From contig CAVUCH010000013.1 of NCBI GenBank assembly GCA_963739995.1, forward strand, positions 265,413 to 329,412: DNA of 64,000 nt, given 5' to 3'. The notes under the pieces are model-generated. The model ran no database searches. It saw only the letters and a list, made by a program, of their open reading frames with translations, and was not told the DNA's origin. Origin of the DNA: CAVUCH01 sp963739995. GTDB lineage: Bacteria; Acidobacteriota; Vicinamibacteria; Vicinamibacterales; JAENWD01. Below are positions 8,771 through 20,672 of this stretch, piece after piece. Every line of letters starts with the position of its first letter. Positions within the stretch are counted from its first letter, which is position 1. The translations under genes were made by a program, and so were the position numbers.

Positions 8771-8793
8771 GTGGGCTCGTGCCCACTCTTTGT
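8771..8793 (+). promoter_or_regulatory. Hairpin in the rimP-nusA operon leader (attenuator-like)
   Basis: GTGGGC-TCGT-GCCCAC (8771-8786) followed by TCTTTGTATTTT lies 27 bases before the rimP ATG. A GC-rich stem with a U-rich tail at this position resembles leader hairpins known upstream of rimP-nusA in other bacteria, where they are thought to attenuate the operon. The function here is inferred from position and shape. Confidence 0.55.
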
Positions 8794-8819
8794 ATTTTGG
8801 GGGGGCGGCGTCGGGCGGG

Positions 8820-9296
8820 ATGGAGGCGGTCGAACGAATCCGGGCGGTGGCCGATCGGGTCGTCCAGTCGCACGGCCTCGAGTTGTTCGACGTCCAGTTG
8901 CGTCGTGAATCCTCCGGCTGGGTCGTCCGAGTCTTCATCGACAAGCCGGGTCCATCCGGCACTCCCGAAGACAGCGTCGGCATCGAGGACTGTGCCGTGG
9001 TGAGCCGCGAGATCGGCACGATTCTCGACGTCGAGGACCCGCTCGACCGTGCGTACACCCTCGAGGTGTCTTCGCCCGGCCTCGACCGGCCCCTGCGTGA
9101 TGCGCGCGACTACCAGCGCTTCACCGGGCGCGCCGCCAAGGTCGTGGTGGACGAACCGGTCGACGGGCAGACGGCGTTTGCCGGCCGCATCCGCGGGATG
9201 GAGGCGGGATCCGTCGTCTTCGAGGCCCAGGGAGAGAAGTGGCACCGGATACCGCTCGGCAACATCAAGCGGGCCAGGCTCGACGTGGAGTTCTAA
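8820..9296 (+). CDS. rimP: Ribosome maturation factor RimP
   Basis: 158-aa protein for 30S subunit maturation. It carries the family core ELFDVQLRRESSGWVVRVFID, and EVSSPGLDRPL in the middle, followed by a C-terminal SH3-like domain (FAGRIRGMEAGSVVFE). ATG 8820 is chosen because the domain begins there; an in-frame TTG at 8790 lies in the leader hairpin tail and is unlikely. It is followed 7 bp later by nusA. Confidence 0.9.
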   Translation: MEAVERIRAVADRVVQSHGLELFDVQLRRESSGWVVRVFIDKPGPSGTPEDSVGIEDCAVVSREIGTILDVEDPLDRAYTLEVSSPGLDRPLRDARDYQRFTGRAAKVVVDEPVDGQTAFAGRIRGMEAGSVVFEAQGEKWHRIPLGNIKRARLDVEF

Positions 9297-9303
9297 CAGA
9301 CAG

Positions 9304-10662
<1,359 letters not shown>

Positions 10663-10666
10663 CGGT

Positions 10667-13543
10667 TTGGCAACTGTCCGGATTTATAAAGTCGCGGAGC
10701 TGCTGGGCACGACCAGCCAGGAAGTGATGGCGCTGCTCAAGCGCGATCACGGCATCGAGGTGAAGAGCGCCTCGAGCACGATCGAAGAGGTCGTGGGGCG
10801 GCAGTTCGTGGAGCGCCTCGCGCGGCAGCGCGGGGTATCGCTGCCCGGCGGCGATATGTTCGCCGAGCGCCCGATGCCCTCGAGCGGCAAGAAGCCAGCG
10901 CCCGGACGGAAGCCCGAGCCGCCGAAGCCGGCTGCGCCCACGCTTGGGCCGCCGCGACTCGTCAAGACCATCACGAGGCCCGTGCAGCCCACGCCGGTCG
11001 AGGACGAAAGCGTCGACACGGACGCGTACCAGTACGCTCACCCCGCGGAGTCAGTTGACGAGCCGGTTGAAGCGGCGGGGACCGCCACGGCCGAACCTCC
11101 GGCGGCGTTCGACGAACCGTTCGGCGATGCGTACGCAGCCGCGACTCCGCAGGAGCACCCCGAGGGAGCGGAAGCGCAGGCGGTGAGCGGATCGCCGGAA
11201 CCGTTCGAGTCCGAGACCGACGCACCAGCAGGCGCGCCGCACTTCGGGGAGCCGGCAGCGGGCGAGCGTCACGAGCCGCGCGCCGCCGGACAGGCCGCGC
11301 AGCCCCCGGGCCGTTTCGTGCCCCCGACGTTGCGGCTGCGCATTGAAGAAAACCGGCCGTCGGCGGCGCCGCTGGCACCGCAGACCACTGCGCGGCCGGT
11401 GATTGCCGCACGTCCGGCGGCACCGGCTGCCGCACCGCCGCGTCCACCCGTCCGGCCCGCTGCCGGCGCACGTCCTGGCGCGCCGGTCGCCGCGCGGCCT
11501 GGCCTGGCGCGGCCGTCCGACGTTCGTCCTCCGTATCAGCCCGCGGCGCCCCTCGGCGGTCCGCGGCCGCTGCCGTCGCACCCCGTGCGTCCGGCGACAC
11601 CAGGCGCGCCCGGGCTCGCGCGACCGGGAATGCCGCCGCGGCCCGGCGGGACGTCCTGGCCCTCGCGTCCAGGTGGCGGCCGTCCGGGCGGCGGCGCACG
11701 TCCGTCCGGCCCGCGCCGGGATGCAAACCGCGACCCGCGGCCGCAGATGCCGGCCGCCCCTGTCGGGCCGCCGCCGATTTCACGCACGATCACGCTGGCA
11801 GAAGGAATGACCGTCAAGGATCTCGCCGACAAGCTCGAGCTGCGCGTGAAGGACGTGCTCGCGAAACTGTTGATGAAGCGCATGATGCTGAACATCAACA
11901 GCACGCTCGACACCGAAACCGCCATGATGATCGCGCGCGAGTTCGGCGCCGACGTGAAGATGCGAACGTTCGAGCAGGAGCTGCTGCAGGTCGAGTCCGA
12001 GGACGTCAAGGCCGAGGACCTCGTCATGCGCGCTCCCGTCGTGACGGTCATGGGTCACGTCGACCATGGCAAGACCACGCTGCTCGACGCGATTCGGTCC
12101 ACCCGCGTCGCGGAGCGCGAGGCCGGCGGCATCACGCAGCACATCGGCGCCTATCACGTGCCGGTGGGCGACGGCCGGAACATCGTGTTCCTCGACACGC
12201 CGGGTCACGAAGCGTTCACGATGATGCGGGCCCGCGGCGCGAAGGTCACCGACGTCGTGGTGCTCGTGGTTGCGGCTGACGATGGCGTGATGCCGCAGAC
12301 GAAGGAAGCGGTCGACCACGCGCGGGCGGCGAACGTGCCGATCATCGTGGCCGTGAACAAGATCGACAAGGCGGGCGTGAATCCCGACAACGTCAAACGC
12401 GAGCTGGCGGAGCTGGGCCTGGTACCGGAGGCGTGGGGCGGTACGACCGTCATGGTCGACGTCTCCGCGAAGAAGAAGCAGAACCTCGATCTGCTGCTCG
12501 AGATGGTTCTGCTCGTCACCGACATCGGCGAGCTGAAGGCCAACCCGAAGCGCAACGCGTCGGGAACGGTGCTCGAGTCGAAGATCGACCGCGGCCGGGG
12601 CCCGGTGGCCACGATCCTCGTGCAGGACGGCACGCTCCACGTGGGCGACACGTTCATCGCCGGTACGATCGTCGGCAAGGTGCGCGCCCTCATCGACGAC
12701 CGCGGCCGGTCCATCAAGATGGCGCCTCCCTCGACGCCGGTCGAAGTGCTCGGTCTCGGCGGGGTCCCCTCGCCGGGCGACGCATTCCAGGCGCTGGACG
12801 ATCCCGCGAAGGCACGGCAGATTGCGGTGTTCCGGCAGGAGCAGGCGAAGGCCAAGGCGCTCGGCCTGAAGAGCGGCCGCGTCACGCTCGAGTCGCTGCA
12901 GCTGCAGCTCGCGGAGGGCAGCAAGGATCTGGCGCTCATCATCAAGGCCGACGTGCAGGGCTCCGCCGAGGTGCTCGCCGATTCGCTGGCCAAGCTCAGC
13001 ACCGACAAGGTGAAGATCAAGATCCTTCGATCGGGCGTCGGTGCCATCAACGAGTCCGACGTGCTCCTGGCGTCGGCCTCCGAGGCGATCATCATCGGCT
13101 TCAACGTCCGGCCGGATCGGAACGCGGCGGATCTGGCGGAGCGCGAGAGCGTCGACATCCGGCAGCATTCGGTGATCTACGCCGTGGCCGACGAGATCAA
13201 GAAGGCCATGGAGGGGCTGCTGGAGCCCACCTTCAAGGAAGCGCGCCTGGGGATTGCGGCCGTCCGCGATCTGTTCAAGGTGCCGAAGTTCGGGACGATC
13301 GCGGGCTGCATGGTGACCGAGGGGCGCATCATCCGGAGCGGCGACGCACAGGCGCGACTGCTGCGCGACAACGTCGTCGTCCACCAGGGCAAGATTGGCT
13401 CGCTGCGCCGCTTCAAGGACGACGTGTCCGAGGTCAGGTCGGGCTTCGAGTGCGGCATTGCGTTCGACGGCTTCAACGACATCCGCGTCGGCGACGTCAT
13501 CGAGTGCTTCACGCTCGAGAAGGTGGCGGCCGTCACGGCGTGA
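10667..13543 (+). CDS. infB: Translation initiation factor IF-2
   Basis: 958-aa GTPase that places fMet-tRNA on the ribosome. An N-terminal IF2_N motif (VRIYKVAELLGTTSQEVMAL) is followed by a long Pro/Ala/Arg-rich linker (~70-370) and a second IF2_N-like helix (TVKDLADKLELRVKDVLAKL). The G domain has G1 GHVDHGKTT at ~463, DTPGH and NKIDKAG. Domains II-IV are complete. It starts at TTG 10667, 4 bp after the nusA stop, in frame with the conserved N-terminus. Confidence 0.95.
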   Translation: MATVRIYKVAELLGTTSQEVMALLKRDHGIEVKSASSTIEEVVGRQFVERLARQRGVSLPGGDMFAERPMPSSGKKPAPGRKPEPPKPAAPTLGPPRLVKTITRPVQPTPVEDESVDTDAYQYAHPAESVDEPVEAAGTATAEPPAAFDEPFGDAYAAATPQEHPEGAEAQAVSGSPEPFESETDAPAGAPHFGEPAAGERHEPRAAGQAAQPPGRFVPPTLRLRIEENRPSAAPLAPQTTARPVIAARPAAPAAAPPRPPVRPAAGARPGAPVAARPGLARPSDVRPPYQPAAPLGGPRPLPSHPVRPATPGAPGLARPGMPPRPGGTSWPSRPGGGRPGGGARPSGPRRDANRDPRPQMPAAPVGPPPISRTITLAEGMTVKDLADKLELRVKDVLAKLLMKRMMLNINSTLDTETAMMIAREFGADVKMRTFEQELLQVESEDVKAEDLVMRAPVVTVMGHVDHGKTTLLDAIRSTRVAEREAGGITQHIGAYHVPVGDGRNIVFLDTPGHEAFTMMRARGAKVTDVVVLVVAADDGVMPQTKEAVDHARAANVPIIVAVNKIDKAGVNPDNVKRELAELGLVPEAWGGTTVMVDVSAKKKQNLDLLLEMVLLVTDIGELKANPKRNASGTVLESKIDRGRGPVATILVQDGTLHVGDTFIAGTIVGKVRALIDDRGRSIKMAPPSTPVEVLGLGGVPSPGDAFQALDDPAKARQIAVFRQEQAKAKALGLKSGRVTLESLQLQLAEGSKDLALIIKADVQGSAEVLADSLAKLSTDKVKIKILRSGVGAINESDVLLASASEAIIIGFNVRPDRNAADLAERESVDIRQHSVIYAVADEIKKAMEGLLEPTFKEARLGIAAVRDLFKVPKFGTIAGCMVTEGRIIRSGDAQARLLRDNVVVHQGKIGSLRRFKDDVSEVRSGFECGIAFDGFNDIRVGDVIECFTLEKVAAVTA

Positions 13544-13615
13544 CGGGCGCGCGCTCCCACCGCCGGCTCGCGGGTGTGCCCCACCTGCACGCGGCCGACC
13601 CGGAGCGTGCCTCAT

Positions 13616-13897
13616 ATGGTCGTTGGCTTGCTGTCGCTCGAACTGTTCATCGCCGACGCGCAGTCCCTGAAGGACAAGCGGATGGTGCTCCGGGCGGTGA
13701 AGGACCGGCTGCGCCGCTTCAACGTCGCCGTATCGGAACTGGAGCACCAGGAGCTGTGGCAGCGCGCCGGGCTCGGGGTGGTGACGATCGCCGGGTCCGA
13801 AGCGCTCGCCAGCCGGGAGCTGCAGGGCGTGCTCGACGAGATCGAGCGGGTCGAGCCCGGCCTCGTGTCCCGCAGTGAAGTGGAGTTTCTGGCGTGA
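13616..13897 (+). CDS. DUF503 (YlxP-like) protein
   Basis: 93-aa small protein of the DUF503 family, commonly found between infB and rbfA. It begins MVVGLLSLELFIADAQSLKD and has the characteristic KDKRMVLRAVKDRLRRFNVA and VSELEHQELWQRA segments. Its role is poorly known; the location suggests ribosome assembly or translation. ATG 13616 is chosen over an upstream in-frame GTG because it begins the family core. Its stop overlaps the rbfA start (GTGA). Confidence 0.85.
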   Translation: MVVGLLSLELFIADAQSLKDKRMVLRAVKDRLRRFNVAVSELEHQELWQRAGLGVVTIAGSEALASRELQGVLDEIERVEPGLVSRSEVEFLA

Positions 13898-14289
13898 GCG
13901 TGTCGCGGACCGAGCGGTTGAGCGAGCAGATCAAGGTGGAAGCCAGCCACGTGCTCGCGCGCGAGGTGCACGATCCCGGCGTCGGGTTCGTGACCATCAC
14001 ACGGGTGCGTGTCAGCCCCGACCTGCAGGTTGCCCACATCTACTACACCGGTCTCGGTGACGCCACGGCGCAGCGGGCGACCGGCAAGGCGCTGCAGCGC
14101 GTGACACCGTTCGTGCGCCGCCAGCTGGCCCAGCGTCTGCGCCTGCGGCGGGTGCCGGAAGTCGCGTTCGTCTTCGACAAGTCGATTGCCCATCAGGCGC
14201 GCGTCGAGGAGCTGCTGCAGGAGATCCACGCGAACGACGCCCGGGCGGCCACACAAGATGCCCCACCACCAGACGACCACGAACAGTAA
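13894..14289 (+). CDS. rbfA: Ribosome-binding factor A
   Basis: 131-aa KH-fold protein needed for late 30S maturation. The family core is clear: REVHDPGVGFVTITRVRVSP, LQVAHIYYTGLG, RLRRVPEVAFVFDKSI. GTG 13894 overlaps the DUF503 stop by four bases, so translation is probably coupled. Confidence 0.92.
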   Translation: MSVSRTERLSEQIKVEASHVLAREVHDPGVGFVTITRVRVSPDLQVAHIYYTGLGDATAQRATGKALQRVTPFVRRQLAQRLRLRRVPEVAFVFDKSIAHQARVEELLQEIHANDARAATQDAPPPDDHEQ

Positions 14290-15283
14290 CGCCGAACCAA
14301 TCGCACGCATCCGTGACGCAATCCGCTCGCGCCAGCGGTTCGTCATCAGCTCGCACACGCGTCCCGACGGCGACTCCATCGGGTCGCAGCTCGCGATGGC
14401 GTTCGCGCTGCGCGCGCTCGGCAAGCAGGTCGAGGTCGTCAACCAGGACCCCGCGCCGGCTGCGCTGATGGCCTTTCCCGGCGTGCCGTCGATCCAGGTG
14501 GCCGCGCGCGTTGATCGAGAGTTCGACGCCGCGATCATCATGGAGTGCAGCGACCTGAAACGCACCGGGGTGGACGGTCTCGAGCGCTACTTCGTCATCA
14601 ACATCGATCACCACCCGGGCAACGCCGACTTTGGCGGGATCAACTGGTTCGATGGCGGCGCGGCGGCCTGCGCCGAGATGGTGTTCGACGTCATCGAGGC
14701 GCTCGAGGTCCCGCTCTCGGTCGAGATCGCGACCCACATCTACATGGGGATCCTGACCGACACCGGCTCGTTCCACTACTCGAGCATCTCGGCCCGGACG
14801 TTCGACATCTGCCGGCAGCTGGTGGAGGCGGGCGTGGACCCGCCGAAGGTCGCGCGCAGCATCTTCGACAGCAACACGCTCGGGCGGCTGAAGCTGTTCG
14901 GGGCCGTATTGAGCTCGATCGAGCTGGAGCACGATGGCCGGCTCGCGGTCGTGTGCGTGAACCGCGCGATGGCGGCCGACGCGGGCGGCACCTACGACGA
15001 CACCGAGGGGCTGATCAACCTGCCGCTCACCGTCCGCGAGATCCAGGCAGCGATCTTCTTCAAGGAGATCGACAAGCACGAGTATCGCGTGAGCATGCGC
15101 TCGAAGGGCGACATCGACCTCTGCGTGGTGGCCAAGAAGTTCGGCGGCGGCGGCCACAAGAACGCGTCCGGCTGCACCGTGAACGGCCCCTATGCCGAAG
15201 TGCGGGCGCGCGTCGTGCGCGAGGTCATCGACGGGATCGACCTGGGCTTCCGGCCCGAGCCGGAGCCATTCGCGGCCCTATGA
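14258..15283 (+). CDS. nrnA: DHH/DHHA1 phosphoesterase, NrnA-like oligoribonuclease/pAp phosphatase
   Basis: 341-aa manganese-dependent phosphodiesterase that degrades short RNA and pAp. The N-terminal SSHTRPDGDSIGSQLAM and the DHH motif (NIDHHPGNADF, Asp117-His118-His119) bind metal; the C-terminal DHHA1 substrate motif is GGGGHKNASGC. ATG 14258 is used; it overlaps the rbfA end by 32 bases. An in-frame start at 14186 would add an Arg-rich extension unlike the family. Its TGA overlaps the truB ATG. Confidence 0.88.
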   Translation: MPHHQTTTNSNAEPIARIRDAIRSRQRFVISSHTRPDGDSIGSQLAMAFALRALGKQVEVVNQDPAPAALMAFPGVPSIQVAARVDREFDAAIIMECSDLKRTGVDGLERYFVINIDHHPGNADFGGINWFDGGAAACAEMVFDVIEALEVPLSVEIATHIYMGILTDTGSFHYSSISARTFDICRQLVEAGVDPPKVARSIFDSNTLGRLKLFGAVLSSIELEHDGRLAVVCVNRAMAADAGGTYDDTEGLINLPLTVREIQAAIFFKEIDKHEYRVSMRSKGDIDLCVVAKKFGGGGHKNASGCTVNGPYAEVRARVVREVIDGIDLGFRPEPEPFAAL

Positions 15284-16194
15284 CGGCATCCGCAGCCGCT
15301 CTGGCCGACGGCGCGCTCGTCATCGACAAACCCCCGGGACCCTCCTCCCACGACATCGTGTCGGCGGTGCGACGGGCCCTGGGCGGCGTCAAGGTGGGAC
15401 ACACCGGCACGCTCGACCCGCTGGCGACGGGCGTTCTTCCATTGCTCATCGGGCGCGCCACGCGGCTTGCCCAGTTCCTGTCGAGCGCCACCAAGACGTA
15501 CACGGCGCAGGTGCAGTTCGGCTGGGGCACCGACACCTACGACAGCGCCGGCGAGCCAACCGGGCCGCCGACCCCGGCAACCGTGGATCGCCGCACACTC
15601 GAGAGCGCGTTGGGACAGTTCCGCGGGACGTTCGCACAACAGCCGCCGGCGTACTCGGCCAAGAAGGTGGGCGGACACCGCGCCTACGCCCTCGCCCGTG
15701 CCTCGCGCGCGGTGACGCTGGACCCTGTGATGGTCACCGTTCACGACTTGCGACTGGTCGATCTCGAAGGTGCCAAGGCAACGGTCGAGATCACGAGCTC
15801 GGCCGGGTTCTATGTGCGATCGCTCGCACACGACCTCGGCGCCGCTCTCGGCACGGCGGCCCACCTGACCGGGCTGCGGCGCACCAGGAGCGGCGAGTTC
15901 GACCTCTCGCAAGCCGTACCGTTCGGGCGCGTTCTGGATGCACCCGACAGGGCTCTCGACCGCATGGTGCCAGCGGGAGCGTTGCTCGGCCACCTCGAGG
16001 GGTGCCGGCTGAGCGACGAAGGCGTGCGATGGGTGCATCATGGCCGCGATATCGAGCCGCGGCTGCTGCTGGACCCGCCACGCGGGGACGCCGGGGGTGT
16101 CGTGCGCCTGCTGGATTCTGGCGGGACGCTCGTCGCCCTCGGGGTCGTTCAAGCAGTCTCGGGCGTTTTGCACCCCGTTGTGGTTCTGAGGTAG
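15280..16194 (+). CDS. truB: tRNA pseudouridine-55 synthase TruB
   Basis: 304-aa pseudouridine synthase acting on U55 of tRNAs. The catalytic aspartate is D46 in KVGHTGTLDPLATGVLPLL; other conserved parts are KPPGPSSHDIV, AYSAKKVGGHRAY and SSAGFYVRSLAHDLG. The start ATG 15280 overlaps the nrnA stop (ATGA). Confidence 0.93.
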   Translation: MTASAAALADGALVIDKPPGPSSHDIVSAVRRALGGVKVGHTGTLDPLATGVLPLLIGRATRLAQFLSSATKTYTAQVQFGWGTDTYDSAGEPTGPPTPATVDRRTLESALGQFRGTFAQQPPAYSAKKVGGHRAYALARASRAVTLDPVMVTVHDLRLVDLEGAKATVEITSSAGFYVRSLAHDLGAALGTAAHLTGLRRTRSGEFDLSQAVPFGRVLDAPDRALDRMVPAGALLGHLEGCRLSDEGVRWVHHGRDIEPRLLLDPPRGDAGGVVRLLDSGGTLVALGVVQAVSGVLHPVVVLR

Positions 16195-16217
16195 AATCCT
16201 GAGTCTTCTAACAGATT

Positions 16218-16268
16218 TACGGCGGCTTGGTAGGAGTTCGGTCTCCTTTCTGGGCCGTACGTGGAGGG
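16218..16268 (+). promoter_or_regulatory. Structured rpsO leader, probable S15 autoregulatory site
   Basis: An outer stem TACGGC (16218-16223) / GCCGTA (16254-16259) encloses a short GGAG...CTCC hairpin with a UUCG-type loop (16232-16246). The structure ends three bases before the rpsO ribosome-binding site GGAGGG (16263-16268). S15 is known to repress its own mRNA by binding structured leaders in several bacterial groups. This shape and position fit that, but the protein-binding motif was not verified. Confidence 0.5.
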
Positions 16269-16275
16269 TAGCGCG

Positions 16276-16545
16276 TTGACACTGACCAGGGACAGGAAGT
16301 CCGAGATTATCGGCAGCTACAAGACGCACGAGGGCGACACCGGGTCTCCTGAAGTACAGGTGGCGATTCTCAGCGAGCGCATCAATTATCTCACCGAGCA
16401 CTTCAAGACCCACGCGAAGGATCACCACTCACGGCGCGGCCTGCTGATGCTGGTTGGCCAGCGCCGCCGGTTGCTCGACTACCTGAAGCACAAAGACACG
16501 GCGCGCTACGCGGAGCTGATCCGCCGCCTCGGCATTCGCAAATAG
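16276..16545 (+). CDS. rpsO: 30S ribosomal protein S15
   Basis: 89-aa S15 that binds 16S rRNA early in 30S assembly. Conserved segments: YKTHEGDTGSPEVQVAILSE, THAKDHHSRRGLL, QRRRLLDYLK. The start is TTG 16276, seven bases after GGAGGG; GTG 16261 would include the ribosome-binding site in the coding region. The leader before it is structured. Confidence 0.95.
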   Translation: MTLTRDRKSEIIGSYKTHEGDTGSPEVQVAILSERINYLTEHFKTHAKDHHSRRGLLMLVGQRRRLLDYLKHKDTARYAELIRRLGIRK

Positions 16546-16727
16546 CGGTGAGCGTCGGCGCCGCAGGGGCGGCCGCCGATTCCCTTCCGTGACGACCCTG
16601 ATCCAACGACCCCCTGCGACCGGCATCCATGCGCCGCGCCCCCTGATGCTCCATCGTGTGCGCGCACATCCCGGTCGCCGGCCGGACACGCAACCGCTCC
16701 ACTCAGAGCGTTCATCGAGGCAAGGCT

Positions 16728-18857
<2,130 letters not shown>

Positions 18858-18962
18858 CGACCGGATTGGGCAGAGGACCGACTTTTCAGCTGGGCGGTTT
18901 GCGACGCGTCGGATGGGTTAGGATGTGACGACCGCGGCCGCCCAGGTTCGCGTGTTGACGAC

Positions 18963-18999
18963 AAAGGGCGGAGCCGCTGGCTCCGCCCTTTCTATTTGC
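18963..18999 (+). terminator. Strong intrinsic terminator after pnp
   Basis: Perfect 13-bp stem AAAGGGCGGAGCC (18963-18975), loop GCT, GGCTCCGCCCTTT (18979-18991), followed by CTATTTG. It closes the rimP-pnp transcription unit. Confidence 0.85.
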
Positions 19000-19055
19000 C
19001 GATAACGCTGTGCGACCGAACCGTTGGGGTGCTCGTCTAAACTTCAGAGGGTCCC

Positions 19056-19466
19056 ATGGACATGCGGGGAGCGGCTCGTCTGATGTGCGCAGGAGTGCTC
19101 GTGGGTGCCGCCGTCGTGGCGGCAGTGGCGGCGCGTAACCGCTGGCCGGTGGTCCGCCTGGACGCGCAGGAGCAGGCGCCTGTCCAGCGGGAGGTCGCGG
19201 TCACGGCGAAGAAGTATGCGTTCGAACCCGGCCGGATTGAAGTGAACCAGAACGATCTGGTGCGCGTGACGCTGCACAGCGGCGATATTCCGCACAGCTT
19301 CACGATCGACGGCTACCGCATTGCCAAGCGCGTGGGGGCAGGTCAGACCGTCAGCTTCGAGTTCAGGGCCGATCAGGCGGGCACCTTCCCGGTCTACTGC
19401 AACCTGCGGCAGGAAGAAGGGTGCCGCACGATGCGCGGCGAGCTGATCGTGCACGGCGGCAGATAG
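19056..19466 (+). CDS. Exported cupredoxin-domain protein
   Basis: 136-aa protein with an N-terminal signal/anchor helix (~9-26) and a cupredoxin domain (KKYAFEPGRIEVNQNDLVRV; IPHSFTIDGY; YCNLRQEEGCRTMRGELIV). Candidate copper ligands are H80, C115 and M126. In ordinary mononuclear cupredoxins a histidine lies between the Cys and Met; here that place is taken by C123. Such proteins transfer electrons or carry copper outside the cytoplasm. No oxidase genes are adjacent. Start ATG 19056. Confidence 0.75.
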   Translation: MDMRGAARLMCAGVLVGAAVVAAVAARNRWPVVRLDAQEQAPVQREVAVTAKKYAFEPGRIEVNQNDLVRVTLHSGDIPHSFTIDGYRIAKRVGAGQTVSFEFRADQAGTFPVYCNLRQEEGCRTMRGELIVHGGR

Positions 19467-19488
19467 CGCACGTCCCTGTCCGGATAGT

Positions 19489-20604
19489 TCACTCTCGCAC
19501 CGGCTCTCCCGCCCACCGTGCCGCGGCCTCGAGCCGCTCGGCCAGCGGCGGGTGGCTGTAGAACAGCCACTGCACGACACGCGACGGCCGCTCCTCGGCC
19601 AGGTTCTGCGCGCCCAGACGCCGCATCGCGGAGGCGAACGCCGACGGGTTGCGTGTGAGATCGAGCGCGAAGCGGTCGGCACGCCGCTCGTGGCTGCGCG
19701 ACAGCGCGAGCGCGGCGGGCATCAGGATCAGAGACACACCCCCCGCCGCAAGCAGCACCAGCGGCAGGCCCGCAGGATCGGACAGAGAGGTCAGGCCGGC
19801 GCGCGGACCGAACCACGCCAGCACCCGGTGCGCCGCGTAGAAGCCCGCAAGCGTCAACGCGGTCTCATACGCGATGCCGGTCCAGATGTCGCGATGCACA
19901 TGATGGGCGAGCTCGTGCGCAAGCACTACCTCGATCTCGTCCTCGGAGTACTGATCGAGCATCGTGTCGGCGATCAGGATGCGCCGCGTCCGCCCGGAGC
20001 CCGCCAGCGCCGCATTCGCCTTCGACGTCTTCGAGCCCAGCTCCCAGCGGAACACGCCCATCACGCGCGCGCCGGCCCGCTCGGCCAGGCGCTCGAGCCG
20101 TTCGCGGAGAACCGGGGCATCGAGCGGCGTGAACCGGAAGAACACGGGCAGGAGCAGCACCGGCGCGAGGTGCACGAACGTCACGAGCAGCGCCGCGAAG
20201 AACAGGCCTGAGGCCAGCCACCACCACCCGGGAACCGCCCGCATCGTCCAGTACAGGATCGAGGCGAGACCGCTCACGAGCGCCAGGCCGACGCCTGTCC
20301 CTTTGGCGTGATCGACCAGCCACTCGCGGAATGACTGGCGCGAGAGTCCATACCGGTGTTCGAGGAAGTAATCGCTGTAGAGAGCCAGCGGGAACGCGAC
20401 GATCTCGTGCAGGACCGTCAGCACGACGACATACAGGACGACGGCGAGGGCGGCGGACCCGGTGAGCGCGGTGACCGCGTTGCGGATGTGAAGAGAGCCG
20501 AAGGTCGCGGCAAGCGTAACGAGCAGCGCCGCGCTCCATGCGAAGGAGGCGATGGACGTGCGGCGCTGGAGGCGGTGGTAGCGGCTGGACTTGTCTTCGT
20601 TCAT
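19489..20604 (-). CDS. M48 family zinc metallopeptidase (Ste24/CAAX protease-like)
   Basis: 371-aa membrane protease. Several hydrophobic helices precede the zinc motif H230-E231-x2-H234 (LAHELAHHVHRD), with E306 (HERRADRFAL) as third ligand. Two further hydrophobic stretches lie between motif and third ligand. The family cleaves membrane or prenylated proteins and acts in envelope quality control. Convergent with the cupredoxin gene; 22 bases separate the stops. Start at 20604 (minus ATG). Confidence 0.85.
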   Translation of the reverse strand: MNEDKSSRYHRLQRRTSIASFAWSAALLVTLAATFGSLHIRNAVTALTGSAALAVVLYVVVLTVLHEIVAFPLALYSDYFLEHRYGLSRQSFREWLVDHAKGTGVGLALVSGLASILYWTMRAVPGWWWLASGLFFAALLVTFVHLAPVLLLPVFFRFTPLDAPVLRERLERLAERAGARVMGVFRWELGSKTSKANAALAGSGRTRRILIADTMLDQYSEDEIEVVLAHELAHHVHRDIWTGIAYETALTLAGFYAAHRVLAWFGPRAGLTSLSDPAGLPLVLLAAGGVSLILMPAALALSRSHERRADRFALDLTRNPSAFASAMRRLGAQNLAEERPSRVVQWLFYSHPPLAERLEAAARWAGEPVRE

Positions 20605-20672
20605 GCCCCGCGAGGCCGTTCCGGCACGCCGGCCTCTTTTCTTGGATCGGCAACCGGCGTTAGTTGAGTCTC

